64,000 nt of DNA from the NCBI RefSeq assembly GCF_946885955.1, contig NZ_CAMPHI010000015.1:40996-104995 (forward strand). The letters are read 5' to 3'. Positions 41,866 through 50,677 of this stretch are shown piece after piece. Source of the stretch: an uncultured Pseudomonas sp. (GTDB lineage Bacteria; Pseudomonadota; Gammaproteobacteria; Pseudomonadales; Pseudomonadaceae). The stretch's first letter is position 1. Every line of letters begins with the position of its first letter. A program made the position numbers and the translations under genes. Below the pieces are notes generated by a model, which was not told the DNA's origin, searched no databases, and saw nothing but the letters and a program-made list of their open reading frames with translations.

Positions 41866-43215
41866 GTGTTTGCTCAATTCGCCCTGCATGAACGCCTGCT
41901 CAAGGCCGTGGCCGCGCTTAATTTTACCGAGCCCACCGCCGTGCAGGTCGCGGCCATTCCATCGGCGCTGCAAGGGCATGACCTGCGGGTAACCGCGCAG
42001 ACGGGCAGCGGCAAGACCGCCGCTTTCGTACTGCCGATGCTCAACCGTCTGCTCGGTAGCGGTGCCTCCTCGCCACGGGTAAGCGTCCGTGCGGTGATTC
42101 TGCTGCCGACTCGCGAGCTGGCGCAGCAGACGCTCAAGGAAGTCGAGCGCTTCGCCCAGTTCACCTTTCTCAAGGCGGGGCTTATCACCGGCGGCGAGGA
42201 TTTCAAGGAACAGGCGGCGATGCTGCGTCGGATCGATATTCTCATCGGCACCCCGGGGCGCCTGATCGAGCATGCCAATGCCGGCAACCTGCTGCTCGAT
42301 GACGTTGAAGTGCTGGTGCTCGATGAAGCCGACCGTATGCTCGACATGGGCTTTGCCGAAGACGTGCAGCGCCTCGCCGGCCTCTGCCGCGAGCAGCGCC
42401 AGACCCTGTTGTTCTCCGCCACCACGGGTGGCGCGGGCATGCGCGAGATGGTCAGCACCGTTCTGAAAGAGCCGCAGCACCTGCAACTGAACCGGGTCAG
42501 CCAGCTCAACGAGGGCACCCGTCAGCAGATCATCACCGCCGACCACAACCACCATAAAGAGCGCTTGGTCGAATGGCTATTGGCCAATGAAACCTACGAG
42601 AAAGCGATCATCTTCACCAATACCCGGGTGCAGGCCGACCGCCTCTACGGCAAATTGGTCGCCCGTGACGTCAAGGCCTTCGTACTGCACGGGGAAAAGG
42701 ATCAGAAGGACCGCAAGCTGGCCATCGATCGCCTCAAGCAGGGCGCGGTGAAAGTGCTGGTGGCCACCGATGTGGCCGCCCGCGGCCTGGACGTCGACGG
42801 CCTCGATCTGGTGATCAACTTCGACATGCCGCGCTCCGGCGACGAATATGTGCACCGCATCGGTCGCACCGGGCGCGCTGGCGCCGAAGGCCTGGCGATC
42901 TCCTTGATCTGCCATAACGACTGGGCGCTGATGTCGAGCATCGAGCGTTACCTCAAACAGCGCTTCGAACGCCGCAACATCAAGGATCTGAAAGGTATCT
43001 ACCAGGGCCCGAAGAACCTCAAGGCGTCCGGCAAGGCGGTCGGACCGAAGAAGAAAAAGGTCGATCCAAAGACGGGCAAGAAAATCGCCAAGAAGCCGGC
43101 GGCCAAGGCCCCGAGCAAGCGCAATACGATCAACAAGCCGAAAGTCGAGGCGCCGGTACTGGTCAGTCAGGACGGCCTGGCACCCTTGAAGCGGCGCAAG
43201 CCCGCAGCGGAATAA
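41866..43215 (+). CDS. DEAD-box ATP-dependent RNA helicase
   Basis: 449 residues. Q-motif FNFTEPTAVQVAAIP-like start, Walker A AQTGSGKTAAF, PTRELAQQ, GGEDF, TPGRLIE, VLDEADRMLDMGF (DEAD), SAT (FSATTGG), then the second RecA domain with IIFTNTRVQADRLYG, VATDVAARGLDVDGLDLVINFD and HRIGRTGRAG. C-terminal tail is Lys-rich and disordered (KKKKVDPKTGKKIAKKPAAKAPSK), an RNA-binding feature. Start GTG 41866 with GAGG 8 bases upstream. SrmB/RhlE-type; RNA targets unknown, perhaps ribosome biogenesis or cold adaptation. Confidence 0.93.
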   Translation: MFAQFALHERLLKAVAALNFTEPTAVQVAAIPSALQGHDLRVTAQTGSGKTAAFVLPMLNRLLGSGASSPRVSVRAVILLPTRELAQQTLKEVERFAQFTFLKAGLITGGEDFKEQAAMLRRIDILIGTPGRLIEHANAGNLLLDDVEVLVLDEADRMLDMGFAEDVQRLAGLCREQRQTLLFSATTGGAGMREMVSTVLKEPQHLQLNRVSQLNEGTRQQIITADHNHHKERLVEWLLANETYEKAIIFTNTRVQADRLYGKLVARDVKAFVLHGEKDQKDRKLAIDRLKQGAVKVLVATDVAARGLDVDGLDLVINFDMPRSGDEYVHRIGRTGRAGAEGLAISLICHNDWALMSSIERYLKQRFERRNIKDLKGIYQGPKNLKASGKAVGPKKKKVDPKTGKKIAKKPAAKAPSKRNTINKPKVEAPVLVSQDGLAPLKRRKPAAE

Positions 43216-43295
43216 CCTCCCTCGCCCGGCCGCCGCCATCCAGATGCCTGCGGCGGACAAGGCGGCGCCATGTCTTCCCCACCAGTGCGTGCTTC

Positions 43296-43362
43296 GTAGC
43301 CCGGATGAAATCCGGGGAATTCGTTGCCCAGCCAAGATCGCCCCGGACTGCATCCGGGCTAC
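43296..43362. repeat. REP-like inverted pair, with a degenerate relative after it
   Basis: Left arm GTAGCCCGGATGAAATCCGG (43296-43315, plus GG) and right arm CCCCGGACTGCATCCGGGCT (43341-43360, plus AC) with about 23 bases between. Immediately downstream, 43380-43450, a weaker copy (CAATCCGGG ... CCGGGCTA) can be recognised. Both lie between the DEAD-box gene and the convergent reductase gene. Confidence 0.75.
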
Positions 43363-43470
43363 GAAACTGCCGCTTTTGGTAGCCGAATAAGCCAGGTGCA
43401 ATCCGGGAGCAGCGATGCCCCGTCTTCTTTGCGGATTACCGCCGGGCTATCAGAGTGCCCGGCGGGTCTG

Positions 43471-44451
43471 TTACTTCGGCACTATCAGGATCTTGCCGTC
43501 GCGCTCGCCGCTGGCGGCCGCGGCGACCGCTTCCTTGATCTGGCTGACGTCGTAGGTGGCAGCCACGCGGGTATGCAGCTTGCCGCTGGCGATCAGTTGG
43601 GTCAGTTCGCCGAAAACCTTCATTTGCTCGGCCTGGCTCGCTGTCCGGAACCACTTGGCCAACCAGAAGCCGCGTAAAGTGACATCGCGGAACACGAAGG
43701 AACTTGGCGACACCTGACACGGCTGGCGGCTCATCATGCCGTAGTTGACCAGTACACCGCCCTCGCCGAGGCATGCCGCGAGATGGTCGGTGGATTCGCC
43801 GCCCACCGCGTCGATACCCAGAAGAATCGTCGCGCCGTCTGTCGCAGCGCGCACCCGTTTGGCCAGGTCGGCACCATCGACCAGCACCACATCGCCACCC
43901 TCGGCTTCGACGCCGGCCACCGCCGATTCGCGGCGCACCACGTTCACCGTCTTGAACCCGCGCAGCTTAGCCAGCTGGATCAGGTAGCTGCCGACGCCCG
44001 AATTGGCCGCATTCTGGATCACCCAGTCGCCGGGCTTGAGGTCGACGAATTCGCTGAGCATCAAGGAGGCGGTGGGCGGATTGACGGTCATCATCGCCAA
44101 TTGCTGCGGATCGGCTTCGGGCAGGGGAATCAGCGCCTTGGCCGCGGCGTTAAGGTGACTGACCCAGGTGCCACAACCGACCGGCAGCAGCACCATCTGG
44201 CCAACTTTTAATTGACTAACGCCCGGCCCGAGTTCCTCGACACGGCCGACACCCTCGTTGCCGCCAACGGCCGGCAATGGCGGCAACATGCCGTATTCGC
44301 CGGTCAGGGTGAGGACATCGGACGGGTTGATCGGTGCCGCCAGTACCTTGACCCGTACCTGGCCGTCGGTGAGTGCGGGCAACTGCAATTCAACCGCGGC
44401 AATGGCCTCGTTCGGCACCGGGCCGCGGCTATGGTATTCGGCTTTGAGCAT
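43471..44451 (-). CDS. MDR-family NADPH-dependent oxidoreductase (enoyl reductase/quinone reductase-like)
   Basis: 326 residues. Alcohol-dehydrogenase-like GroES N-domain (VLAAPINPSDVLTLTGEYGMLPPLPAVGGNEGVGRV) and NADP-binding domain (NAANSGVGSYLIQLAKLRGFKTVNVVRR). No zinc ligands, so it belongs to the MECR/ETR1 2-enoyl-thioester-reductase or quinone oxidoreductase branch; TVNPPTASLML is typical of the former. The Tyr in LTLTGEYG is the candidate catalytic acid. Substrate unsettled. Isolated minus-strand gene. Confidence 0.85.
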   Translation of the reverse strand: MLKAEYHSRGPVPNEAIAAVELQLPALTDGQVRVKVLAAPINPSDVLTLTGEYGMLPPLPAVGGNEGVGRVEELGPGVSQLKVGQMVLLPVGCGTWVSHLNAAAKALIPLPEADPQQLAMMTVNPPTASLMLSEFVDLKPGDWVIQNAANSGVGSYLIQLAKLRGFKTVNVVRRESAVAGVEAEGGDVVLVDGADLAKRVRAATDGATILLGIDAVGGESTDHLAACLGEGGVLVNYGMMSRQPCQVSPSSFVFRDVTLRGFWLAKWFRTASQAEQMKVFGELTQLIASGKLHTRVAATYDVSQIKEAVAAAASGERDGKILIVPK

Positions 44452-44562
44452 GCAATGTCTCCAGGAGATCGATGGCTGATTCGGCTCGACAGAGTCTAGA
44501 CCCGCCAGGCGACATTGCGTCGTATAGCCGGTTATCCATCTCGCTGATCGGGCCGGCGAAGG

Positions 44563-44850
44563 TTATTGATCGTGCGTGTCGATATCACCATCCAGCTGCT
44601 CGAGCTCGCGCAGGCGATGCCGATAGGCGTCGCAACTGTCCTGCAGTTGTTGCGCCGAGGTGGCGGGTGAATGCGATTTCAGTTCTTTACGCAATTGCGC
44701 GGCGCGCTGAGGGTCGTCCTGGGTCAAAAGGTCGATCCTGTTCGCCAGGCGTTCGGCCAGCGCTGTCGCTTCCGCGCGGCTGCACGAGGCATGGGCCGTG
44801 CCCTGCAGTGCGAACAACAAGATGATGGCAAGAATCAGGCGGCTGCTCAT
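44563..44850 (-). CDS. Small secreted hypothetical protein
   Basis: 95 residues beginning MSSRLILAIILLFALQGTAHA, a signal peptide, followed by a helical mature part (RAEATALAERLANRIDLLTQDDPQRAAQLRKELKSHSPATSAQQLQDSCDAYRHRLREL) with two Cys residues. Probably periplasmic. Not recognised. The remaining upstream bases (44851-45147, about 297) show no gene or obvious element. Confidence 0.65.
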   Translation of the reverse strand: MSSRLILAIILLFALQGTAHASCSRAEATALAERLANRIDLLTQDDPQRAAQLRKELKSHSPATSAQQLQDSCDAYRHRLRELEQLDGDIDTHDQ

Positions 44851-45147
44851 CGCTGATACCCCGGCGTTGATTAAGGGCTTGTGCGGTTGATTGGCCGTAG
44901 CGGCGGAAAGTTCAGGACAAACGGCCCGGTGCTGCCCTTGTCTGCGGTGGTGGTCGGACGGCGGCGAGCGGATAGGCGAAACCTTAACCCCGGGGCTGGG
45001 GTCGAAATCAATGGAGTTCGATCCGGCCTCCGCGTTTTGGCGCGGCCGAGAACACCGAGCGCGGCTATTCAGGGCGGCAATGCAGTTCTGCCGCACAGGG
45101 CCAAGCGCAGTGTTTTTTCTGTGGTCTAACACAAGGGAGAAAACGAC

Positions 45148-45540
45148 ATGTCTTATCACTGGGATCTAATCGAGCGGTTACTGCACGAAGTGCAAAATTC
45201 GGCCAGCAAACGCTTCGCTCCGCGCGCTTATGCTGAGCAGCTGGCTCAGGAACTGGAGCGTGCGGGCGAGCACACCGCCGACCTCGATGTGCTCAAAGCA
45301 CGGGCCACGGAATACGAGTCGCTGTTGCTCAATGGTGGCTTCATCGCGCCGCGCCCGGAAGAAGAGGGTGGTAATGGCGAGAATTTTGTGTTGACCGAGA
45401 GGGGCTTGCAGCTGCTGAGCATGATTGACAGCAGCATTCCTGGCGGTGAGCACTCGCGCGAAATGCTCGAGCAACAAGGTACGGCTGCACTCGTACCTGA
45501 GGTGTTCGATGAAGTCGCCAGCGAGGCGAATCTGCTGTAA
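45148..45540 (+). CDS. Hypothetical protein, winged-helix-like (DUF2513-like)
   Basis: 130 residues, cytoplasmic. The N-terminus MSYHWDLIERLLHEVQNSASKRFAPRAYAEQLAQE and later DVLKARATEYESLLLNGGFIAPRP followed by NFVLTERGLQLLSMI resemble the two halves of DUF2513 winged-helix proteins; I give this only as a guess. A stable hairpin (45604-45628) follows. Neighbours give no clue. Translation start ATG 45148 follows a purine-rich AAGGGAG. Confidence 0.6.
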   Translation: MSYHWDLIERLLHEVQNSASKRFAPRAYAEQLAQELERAGEHTADLDVLKARATEYESLLLNGGFIAPRPEEEGGNGENFVLTERGLQLLSMIDSSIPGGEHSREMLEQQGTAALVPEVFDEVASEANLL

Positions 45541-45601
45541 GCAACTGCCCGCGATCGCCCTCAAACCATTGATCGGCCATCAGTCCTCAGCGGCCCGCAG
45601 A

Positions 45602-45630
45602 AAATAGCCCCTCTAGCCGAGGGGCTATCG
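45602..45630. terminator. Hairpin terminator-like element
   Basis: ATAGCCCCTC (45604-45613) and GAGGGGCTAT (45619-45628) form a 10-bp stem with a 5-base loop. Four A residues precede it, so only on the minus strand does a T run follow; on the plus strand, after the winged-helix-like gene, it lacks a tail but would still be a strong hairpin. Confidence 0.65.
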
Positions 45631-45835
45631 CATGGCCGCGCCAATAGCCCGTTAGCACCGTCCCTGGTAATGGCATCAGGCCTACCGGCGTTTTCCCTGT
45701 GCCCCTGTGCATTGTCTTCAAGTAAGCTGAATTGGCTCGATTCGACTTTTCCGCAGGCTTGCGTTCGAAGGCATGGGCTTGCTCATCGGCTACAGCAGTC
45801 GACAATGTTCGTTACGAGGTAGCTGAGGTATTGCC

Positions 45836-46558
45836 ATGAAGTGGCTGTTCGCATTGCTACTGCTGTGTTCAAGCCTGGCGGCAATTGCCGCGCCCCTGCG
45901 CTTCGGTTTTGGCACCCACAAGCCGCCCTACGTGTTCGAGGGTGAGCCCAGGGGGGTGGAGTTCGAAATCGTCACTGCCGCTGCGATCAAGGCGGGTTTA
46001 ACCATCGAGGTGCTGTATGCGCCAATGGAGCGCCTGCATCTGCTATTGCGGCGTGGAGATATCGACGCGATTGCCACCACTAACGAAAACAGTGGGGTCA
46101 AGGGTTTCTATTCCGACCCCTATATCTATTACCAGAACGTGGCGGTGGCTTTGCGCGCGCGGCATTTCAAGATCGAGCGAATTGCCGATCTCAGCCACTA
46201 TTCGCTTAGCGCCTTTCAGCGTGCGCGGTACCTGTTGGGGCATGAATACGAGCAAGTGGTGGAGCACCATCCGCATTACCGCGAGGAGGCCAATCAGATT
46301 GCCCGCAACCGCTTGCTCTACAGCGGTCGTGTCGATGTGGTGATCGGCGATATGCGCATCTTCCGCTATTTCAATCAGGAGGTCGGCGATCAGGTCGATA
46401 CCGATCAGCCGCTGACCATTTATCCGTTGTTTCCCCCCACCCCGTATTGCATGGGCTTTCTCTCGGAACCTCTGCGCGATCAATTCGATCTAGGCTTGGC
46501 GGCGTTGCGCGCAAGCGGTGAGTACGACGCGATAGCGCGTCGGTATGCAAGCTACTGA
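45836..46558 (+). CDS. Periplasmic substrate-binding protein, SBP_bac_3 type (orphan)
   Basis: 240 residues with a signal peptide (MKWLFALLLLCSSLAAIA). Mature start APLRFGFGTHKPPYVFEGEPRGVEFEIVTAAAIKAGL, PMERLHLLLRRGDIDAIATT and YSDPYIYYQNVAVALRARHF fit the SBP_bac_3 family. No transporter genes nearby. Distinct from the protein at 607-1395 in sequence, but both are orphan binding proteins. Precedes the sugar dehydrogenase by 44 bases; a functional link is possible but not evident. Confidence 0.8.
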   Translation: MKWLFALLLLCSSLAAIAAPLRFGFGTHKPPYVFEGEPRGVEFEIVTAAAIKAGLTIEVLYAPMERLHLLLRRGDIDAIATTNENSGVKGFYSDPYIYYQNVAVALRARHFKIERIADLSHYSLSAFQRARYLLGHEYEQVVEHHPHYREEANQIARNRLLYSGRVDVVIGDMRIFRYFNQEVGDQVDTDQPLTIYPLFPPTPYCMGFLSEPLRDQFDLGLAALRASGEYDAIARRYASY

Positions 46559-46602
46559 GCGTCGAACGGCGCATTGTCGCCGGCCCTGAACAGGAGAAGA
46601 TC

Positions 46603-47754
46603 ATGGTGCTTCGACTGCTATTGGTGGGTATCACCGCGCTCGTCAGCGTGATGGCCCCGACGCTACGGGCGGAGATTGGCGATTGGCCGAGCGAGATGGG
46701 CCGGGTTACCGCCGAGTCGCTGCTGTCGGGCTTGGAACATCCGTGGAGCATGGCGTTTCTACCGCGTGGGGCCGGGTTGCTGGTAACCGAGCGTCCCGGC
46801 CGCCTGCGCCTTGTGGACGATCGCTGGCGGCTGTCCGAGCCCATCGCCGGGGTGCCCGAGGTGTTTGCTGAGGGCCAGGGCGGTCTGCTCGATGTGGTGC
46901 TGTCTCCCGAATTCGAGGAGAGCCGCTTGCTTTACCTGTCCTATGCCGAAGCGGGTGCAGACGGGCGCGCCGGCACTGCGGTCGGCAGAGCGCGGCTGAG
47001 CGAAGACCTGCGGCGGTTGGAGGATTTTCAAGTGATCTTCCGGCAGCAGCCGAAGCTCTCCACCGGCGCGCACTTCGGTTCGCGGCTGGTATTCGACCGC
47101 ACTGGTCATTATCTGTATGTCACCCTTGGCGAAAACCACCAGCGCCTGGCGGCCCAGGCGCTCGACAAATTGCAAGGCAAGGTGGTGCGGCTACTGCCCG
47201 ATGGACGGGTGCCGCCTGACAATCCCTTCGTCGGGCGCCCGGGCATCCGCCCGGAAATATGGTCATACGGCCACCGCAACCCTCAAGGCGCAGCCCTCAA
47301 CCCCTGGAGCGGCAAAGTCTGGATTCATGAGCACGGCCCGCGTGGCGGCGATGAAGTCAACATCCCCGAGGCCGGCAAGAACTACGGGTGGCCACGAGCA
47401 ACTCACGGTATCAACTATTCGCTGTTACCGATCCCCGAAGCCGAAGGCGAATGGGTGCCGGGTACGGAGCGGCCGCTGTATGTCTGGGAGAAGTCCCCGG
47501 CAATTAGCGGCATGGCGTTTTACCGCTCTGAGCGCTTCGCCCCATGGCAAGGCAATCTGTTCATCGGCGCACTCGCCGGACAGGCGTTGATTCGCCTGGA
47601 GTTGCAGGGCGATCGGGTGGTGCACGAGGAGCGCTTGCTGAAGGCCGTGGGTGAGCGCATCCGCGATGTGCGCCAAGGTCCCGATGGCTACCTCTACCTG
47701 CTCACCGACGCCGCCAATGGCCAATTGTTGCGCGTTGGTCTGCAGGCGCGGTAA
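46603..47754 (+). CDS. PQQ-dependent soluble aldose sugar dehydrogenase-like protein
   Basis: 383 residues: signal peptide MVLRLLLVGITALVSVMAPTLRA, then a six-bladed propeller of the YliI/Asd type: LLSGLEHPWSMAFLPRGAGLLVTERPGRLRLVDD, GQGGLLDVVLSPEFEESRLLYLSYAE, IWSYGHRNPQGAALNPWSGKVWIHEHGPRGGDEVN. Periplasmic enzyme using PQQ and Ca2+ to oxidise aldose sugars, passing electrons to ubiquinone or a cytochrome. PQQ synthesis genes are not in the window. Convergent with the sulfatase gene, 6 bases from it. Confidence 0.9.
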   Translation: MVLRLLLVGITALVSVMAPTLRAEIGDWPSEMGRVTAESLLSGLEHPWSMAFLPRGAGLLVTERPGRLRLVDDRWRLSEPIAGVPEVFAEGQGGLLDVVLSPEFEESRLLYLSYAEAGADGRAGTAVGRARLSEDLRRLEDFQVIFRQQPKLSTGAHFGSRLVFDRTGHYLYVTLGENHQRLAAQALDKLQGKVVRLLPDGRVPPDNPFVGRPGIRPEIWSYGHRNPQGAALNPWSGKVWIHEHGPRGGDEVNIPEAGKNYGWPRATHGINYSLLPIPEAEGEWVPGTERPLYVWEKSPAISGMAFYRSERFAPWQGNLFIGALAGQALIRLELQGDRVVHEERLLKAVGERIRDVRQGPDGYLYLLTDAANGQLLRVGLQAR

Positions 47755-47760
47755 CAGCGT

Positions 47761-49977
47761 TCAAGGCACCTGCAATTCCAAGTCGTCGGCGTGCACGTGG
47801 TCGGCGAGCAGGGGCTTTTCCAACGGGGTGCTGACGACACTGAAATCGAGGATTTCGATACTGCCGCGACCCTCGCCCAAGAGGTGGAAGGAAAATGCCT
47901 TGCGCGCCTCGAGATTATCGAAAGCGAAGCTCATTTCCACTGGTTGGTCGAGCGTGAGCAGCGGCAGTTCCGGCACCTGTACCAGGGTGTCGCGCTCGTA
48001 CTCCTTGGTTTTCAATTGCAGGCTCGCGCCGTGCCGGTCAAGGCGCACCGCGCGTATCTTCAGGTTGACCTGGGTGCGGGTGCCCTTGGGCAATTCCAGA
48101 TACTGGGCGCCGATCAGGTTGTCGGCCCAGTCGTCGCCGACGTGCTTGCTCAGCGCAATTGGCGTGCTCTGGGCAAACTGGTAGCGGCTTTCGAGCGTGA
48201 CGGGTTTCAGCGATTGATCGAGCGAAGCGGCGCGCCGGCTGACCAGGCGCGCCTCGCGGTCGTCGAGCTGCCGCAGAAAGCGTGCGTCGTCGGCGATAAA
48301 GCCGGTGCTGGCGTACTGCCGACATAGCTGGCGGAAGTCGCATTCGGTGAAGGTGCCGTTGCCGTCGTGCTGGCGCAACATACCGTTGGTGTAGGACAGG
48401 ATCGAGCGCCCGCGGGAGTAATCGCGCAACAACGAGCGCCCGGCGATATCGGGCGGCATGGGTAGGTTGAAGTAGTCGAGCACCGACGCGGTGACGTCGA
48501 CATGGCCGTAAACCCCGGTTTTCAGCGCCGGCAATTGCGCTTGTTCAGGGGCGAACATCAGGTTGAAGCCCCAGGCCGAGGCCAGGCGAACATTCTCCAG
48601 ACCATGGGACTCATCGGAGGTGATGATGATCAGGGTGTCTTCGAATACCCCCTGGTCATGCAGCGCCTGCAAAAAATCCGCCACGGCGTCGTCGAGGTAG
48701 GCGATCGCCGCCTGTTTCGCATTGGGGTAGCGCGCCAGGTAATCGGCTGGTGCCGAGTAAGGTTGGTGGGTGCCCACGGTCAACAGGGTGAGCATCCATG
48801 GCTGGGGGCGCTGGCGCAGTTGCTGCACATAAGTGAGTGCGCCTTCAAAGTAGGATTTGTCATCCATGCCCCAGGGGAATTCCAGGTAGGGCTTGTTGCG
48901 GAACCAACTGCGTCCGAGGGTTTTGTCGAAACCCATGCGCGGCATGATTTGGTCCTTGGCCATGAAGCGCAGACCGGCGCCCTGCAGGTAGTGGGTGCTG
49001 AAACCATGTTGGCGCAATTGCGCCGGCAGGCATTGCTCGCTGCGGGCGGCGTTGTTCAATAACTCGATACCCTTGGGCGTGCCGGAGTCGAGTTTGCCGT
49101 AGTCGCCGCACAGCATCGCATACAGACCACGGATGGTTTGGTGGCTGTGCAATACGTAGTCGGTAGTGAGCATGCCTCGCTCGGCCCAGGCGCTCAGACG
49201 GGGCATGGGCGCTTGCGTATAGCTGCTGTGGATGGCCTTGCGGCTGGCTTCGAGGTAGGCGCCGGGAATGCCTTCCAGGGTAACGATCAGCACATTGCGC
49301 GCGGCAGCGGTCTGTTCGAGCAGCGGCGTGCCCTGCAGGTCGAGTGCGGTGAGGTCGTGGATGTCCGGCGGGCCCTCTGGCATATCGTCGCCCAGCCAGT
49401 CCCGAGCCTGACGTTCAGCGGAACTCAGGCCTTCGGCGAGCAGTTTGTGCGGCAGATTGAATTGCAGCCATTGGTCGGCGGCGCTGGGGCTTCGATATTG
49501 CAGGACTGCATGGCCGGCCAACAGCAACAGACCGGGGATCAGCCAGAGGGCGGAGGGTGCGGGTTGCTTGCCAACCTGGGCCCAGCGCGACACGCCATAG
49601 GCCGCGATGCAAAGTCCCAGGGCAATCGCCAGCAGCGGCTGACTGAGGCCGCCGCCACCAGTCGAGCGGCTGATGAACTTCGCATCGCTCAAGTAATGCA
49701 GGTCGGCGACCTCCGGCATCCGGCCGACCGCATTGACCAGCTCGACGTTGCCCAGGGTCAGCAGCCCCCACATCAGCAATAGCGGCACACTGAGCAACCA
49801 GCCACGCCTGTGCAGCAAGGCGAGCAGCAGGCAACCGACTGCCGCGTCGGACAGCAGGCCGAACGGGTGCACCCAGTTCATGGAAAAGCGGCTAGCCAGG
49901 GGCAGCACGAGAAACAGAAGGACCAGCAGGCCCAAGGGCACAACGGGGTGACGCAGCCATTGGCTGAAAGCTCGCAC
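47761..49977 (-). CDS. LTA-synthase/OpgB-like sulfatase-fold membrane enzyme
   Basis: 738 residues. About five N-terminal membrane segments (residues 13-160) are followed by a periplasmic sulfatase-fold domain: NVLIVTLEGIPGAYLE (metal-binding Glu235), SHQTIRGLYAMLCGDY (nucleophile Thr281) and IIITSDESHGLENV near 455. The family transfers phosphoglycerol or phosphoethanolamine groups to polymers such as periplasmic glucans or lipid A; the exact acceptor is unknown. The C-terminal ~160 residues are a beta-rich extra domain (LNLKIRAVRLDRHGASLQLKTK). Stop lies 6 bases from the convergent sugar dehydrogenase stop. Confidence 0.85.
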   Translation of the reverse strand: MRAFSQWLRHPVVPLGLLVLLFLVLPLASRFSMNWVHPFGLLSDAAVGCLLLALLHRRGWLLSVPLLLMWGLLTLGNVELVNAVGRMPEVADLHYLSDAKFISRSTGGGGLSQPLLAIALGLCIAAYGVSRWAQVGKQPAPSALWLIPGLLLLAGHAVLQYRSPSAADQWLQFNLPHKLLAEGLSSAERQARDWLGDDMPEGPPDIHDLTALDLQGTPLLEQTAAARNVLIVTLEGIPGAYLEASRKAIHSSYTQAPMPRLSAWAERGMLTTDYVLHSHQTIRGLYAMLCGDYGKLDSGTPKGIELLNNAARSEQCLPAQLRQHGFSTHYLQGAGLRFMAKDQIMPRMGFDKTLGRSWFRNKPYLEFPWGMDDKSYFEGALTYVQQLRQRPQPWMLTLLTVGTHQPYSAPADYLARYPNAKQAAIAYLDDAVADFLQALHDQGVFEDTLIIITSDESHGLENVRLASAWGFNLMFAPEQAQLPALKTGVYGHVDVTASVLDYFNLPMPPDIAGRSLLRDYSRGRSILSYTNGMLRQHDGNGTFTECDFRQLCRQYASTGFIADDARFLRQLDDREARLVSRRAASLDQSLKPVTLESRYQFAQSTPIALSKHVGDDWADNLIGAQYLELPKGTRTQVNLKIRAVRLDRHGASLQLKTKEYERDTLVQVPELPLLTLDQPVEMSFAFDNLEARKAFSFHLLGEGRGSIEILDFSVVSTPLEKPLLADHVHADDLELQVP

Positions 49978-50139
49978 GACGACTCCTGAGCTGATCGCTA
50001 GTTATGCGTGCAGAACGCCGCAAACCTCAACTGGTCATAATTTTGAAACAGCATTGTGCTAGGACGCCAGTGGCGCCGACTAATTCAGCAGAAAATAAAT
50101 GTGCAATGAGGCGGGGAAGGGCGAAGGCTGGAGGCGCCC

Positions 50140-50166
50140 AGCGCTTTGTAGGGACGGCAAAGCGCT
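50140..50166. terminator. Stem-loop after small protein gene
   Basis: AGCGCTTTG (50140-50148) and CAAAGCGCT (50158-50166) form a perfect 9-bp stem with a 9-base loop, about 21 bases past the minus-strand stop at 50187. No clear T tract, so a processing or termination hairpin of uncertain efficiency. Confidence 0.55.
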
Positions 50167-50186
50167 GCGGGGCTCGGTGGGCGAGA

Positions 50187-50366
50187 TTACTTCTTGCCGA
50201 TGGTGATTTGTTTGGATGTGCCGTAGACCTGACCGCTGACACCCTTGGCGATCTGCTGAATTTCGCCGCCGGATTTCAGGAAGGCCGCAACCTGTGCATC
50301 GATCGAAGCGCTGGTTTCAACGGCTGGGGCGGGTTTCGGCTTGCTGTTGGATGCTTTTACGCGCAT
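50187..50366 (-). CDS. Small conserved hypothetical protein
   Basis: 59 residues: MRVKASNSKPKPAPAVETSASIDAQVAAFLKSGGEIQQIAKGVSGQVYGTSKQITIGKK. A Lys/Pro/Ser-rich, probably flexible N-terminus is followed by a helix (IDAQVAAFLKSGGEIQQI) and a short beta end. Start is uncertain: ATG 50366 or ATG 50375 (adds MIA) fit. Soluble and basic (pI high by composition), which could mean nucleic-acid or ribosome association; I do not recognise it firmly. Confidence 0.6.
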   Translation of the reverse strand: MRVKASNSKPKPAPAVETSASIDAQVAAFLKSGGEIQQIAKGVSGQVYGTSKQITIGKK

Positions 50367-50375
50367 GGCAATCAT

Positions 50376-50677
50376 TAACCTTTTTCAAAATTAAATTGGT
50401 CAAGGATTGTACGCGAAATACTTGACAATTGCTTGGTTATTACGGGCGGATGTCGCTTTTATATCATGCAAATAATCGACGATATGCCGCTATCTGTGCT
50501 CAATAATTCGCTTAAGTTGTTGTTTAGTCTTGGCATATCCAAATTGCGGCGCAGGTCGGAGGCATGCTTATTTTTTTCACCGGTGCGAGACGATCGGGCT
50601 TTGCCCGCGGTGATCGAGGCCGAGAAACCCGGCGGCAACTCAGGTAGAATGCCGGCCTCGCAACGAGGGTGGGCATC
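50376..50677. other. Intergenic region between divergent genes
   Basis: About 300 bases, AT-rich at both ends (CTTGACAATTG at 50421-50431 and TTTATATCATGC around 50458-50469). A TTGACA is visible but no -10 at proper distance. No gene or repeat is recognised. Confidence 0.4.

Noticed and set aside
45587..45805. 72-codon minus-strand frame beside the 45604 hairpin
   Set aside because: It crosses a stable hairpin, has no ribosome site and no recognisable sequence.
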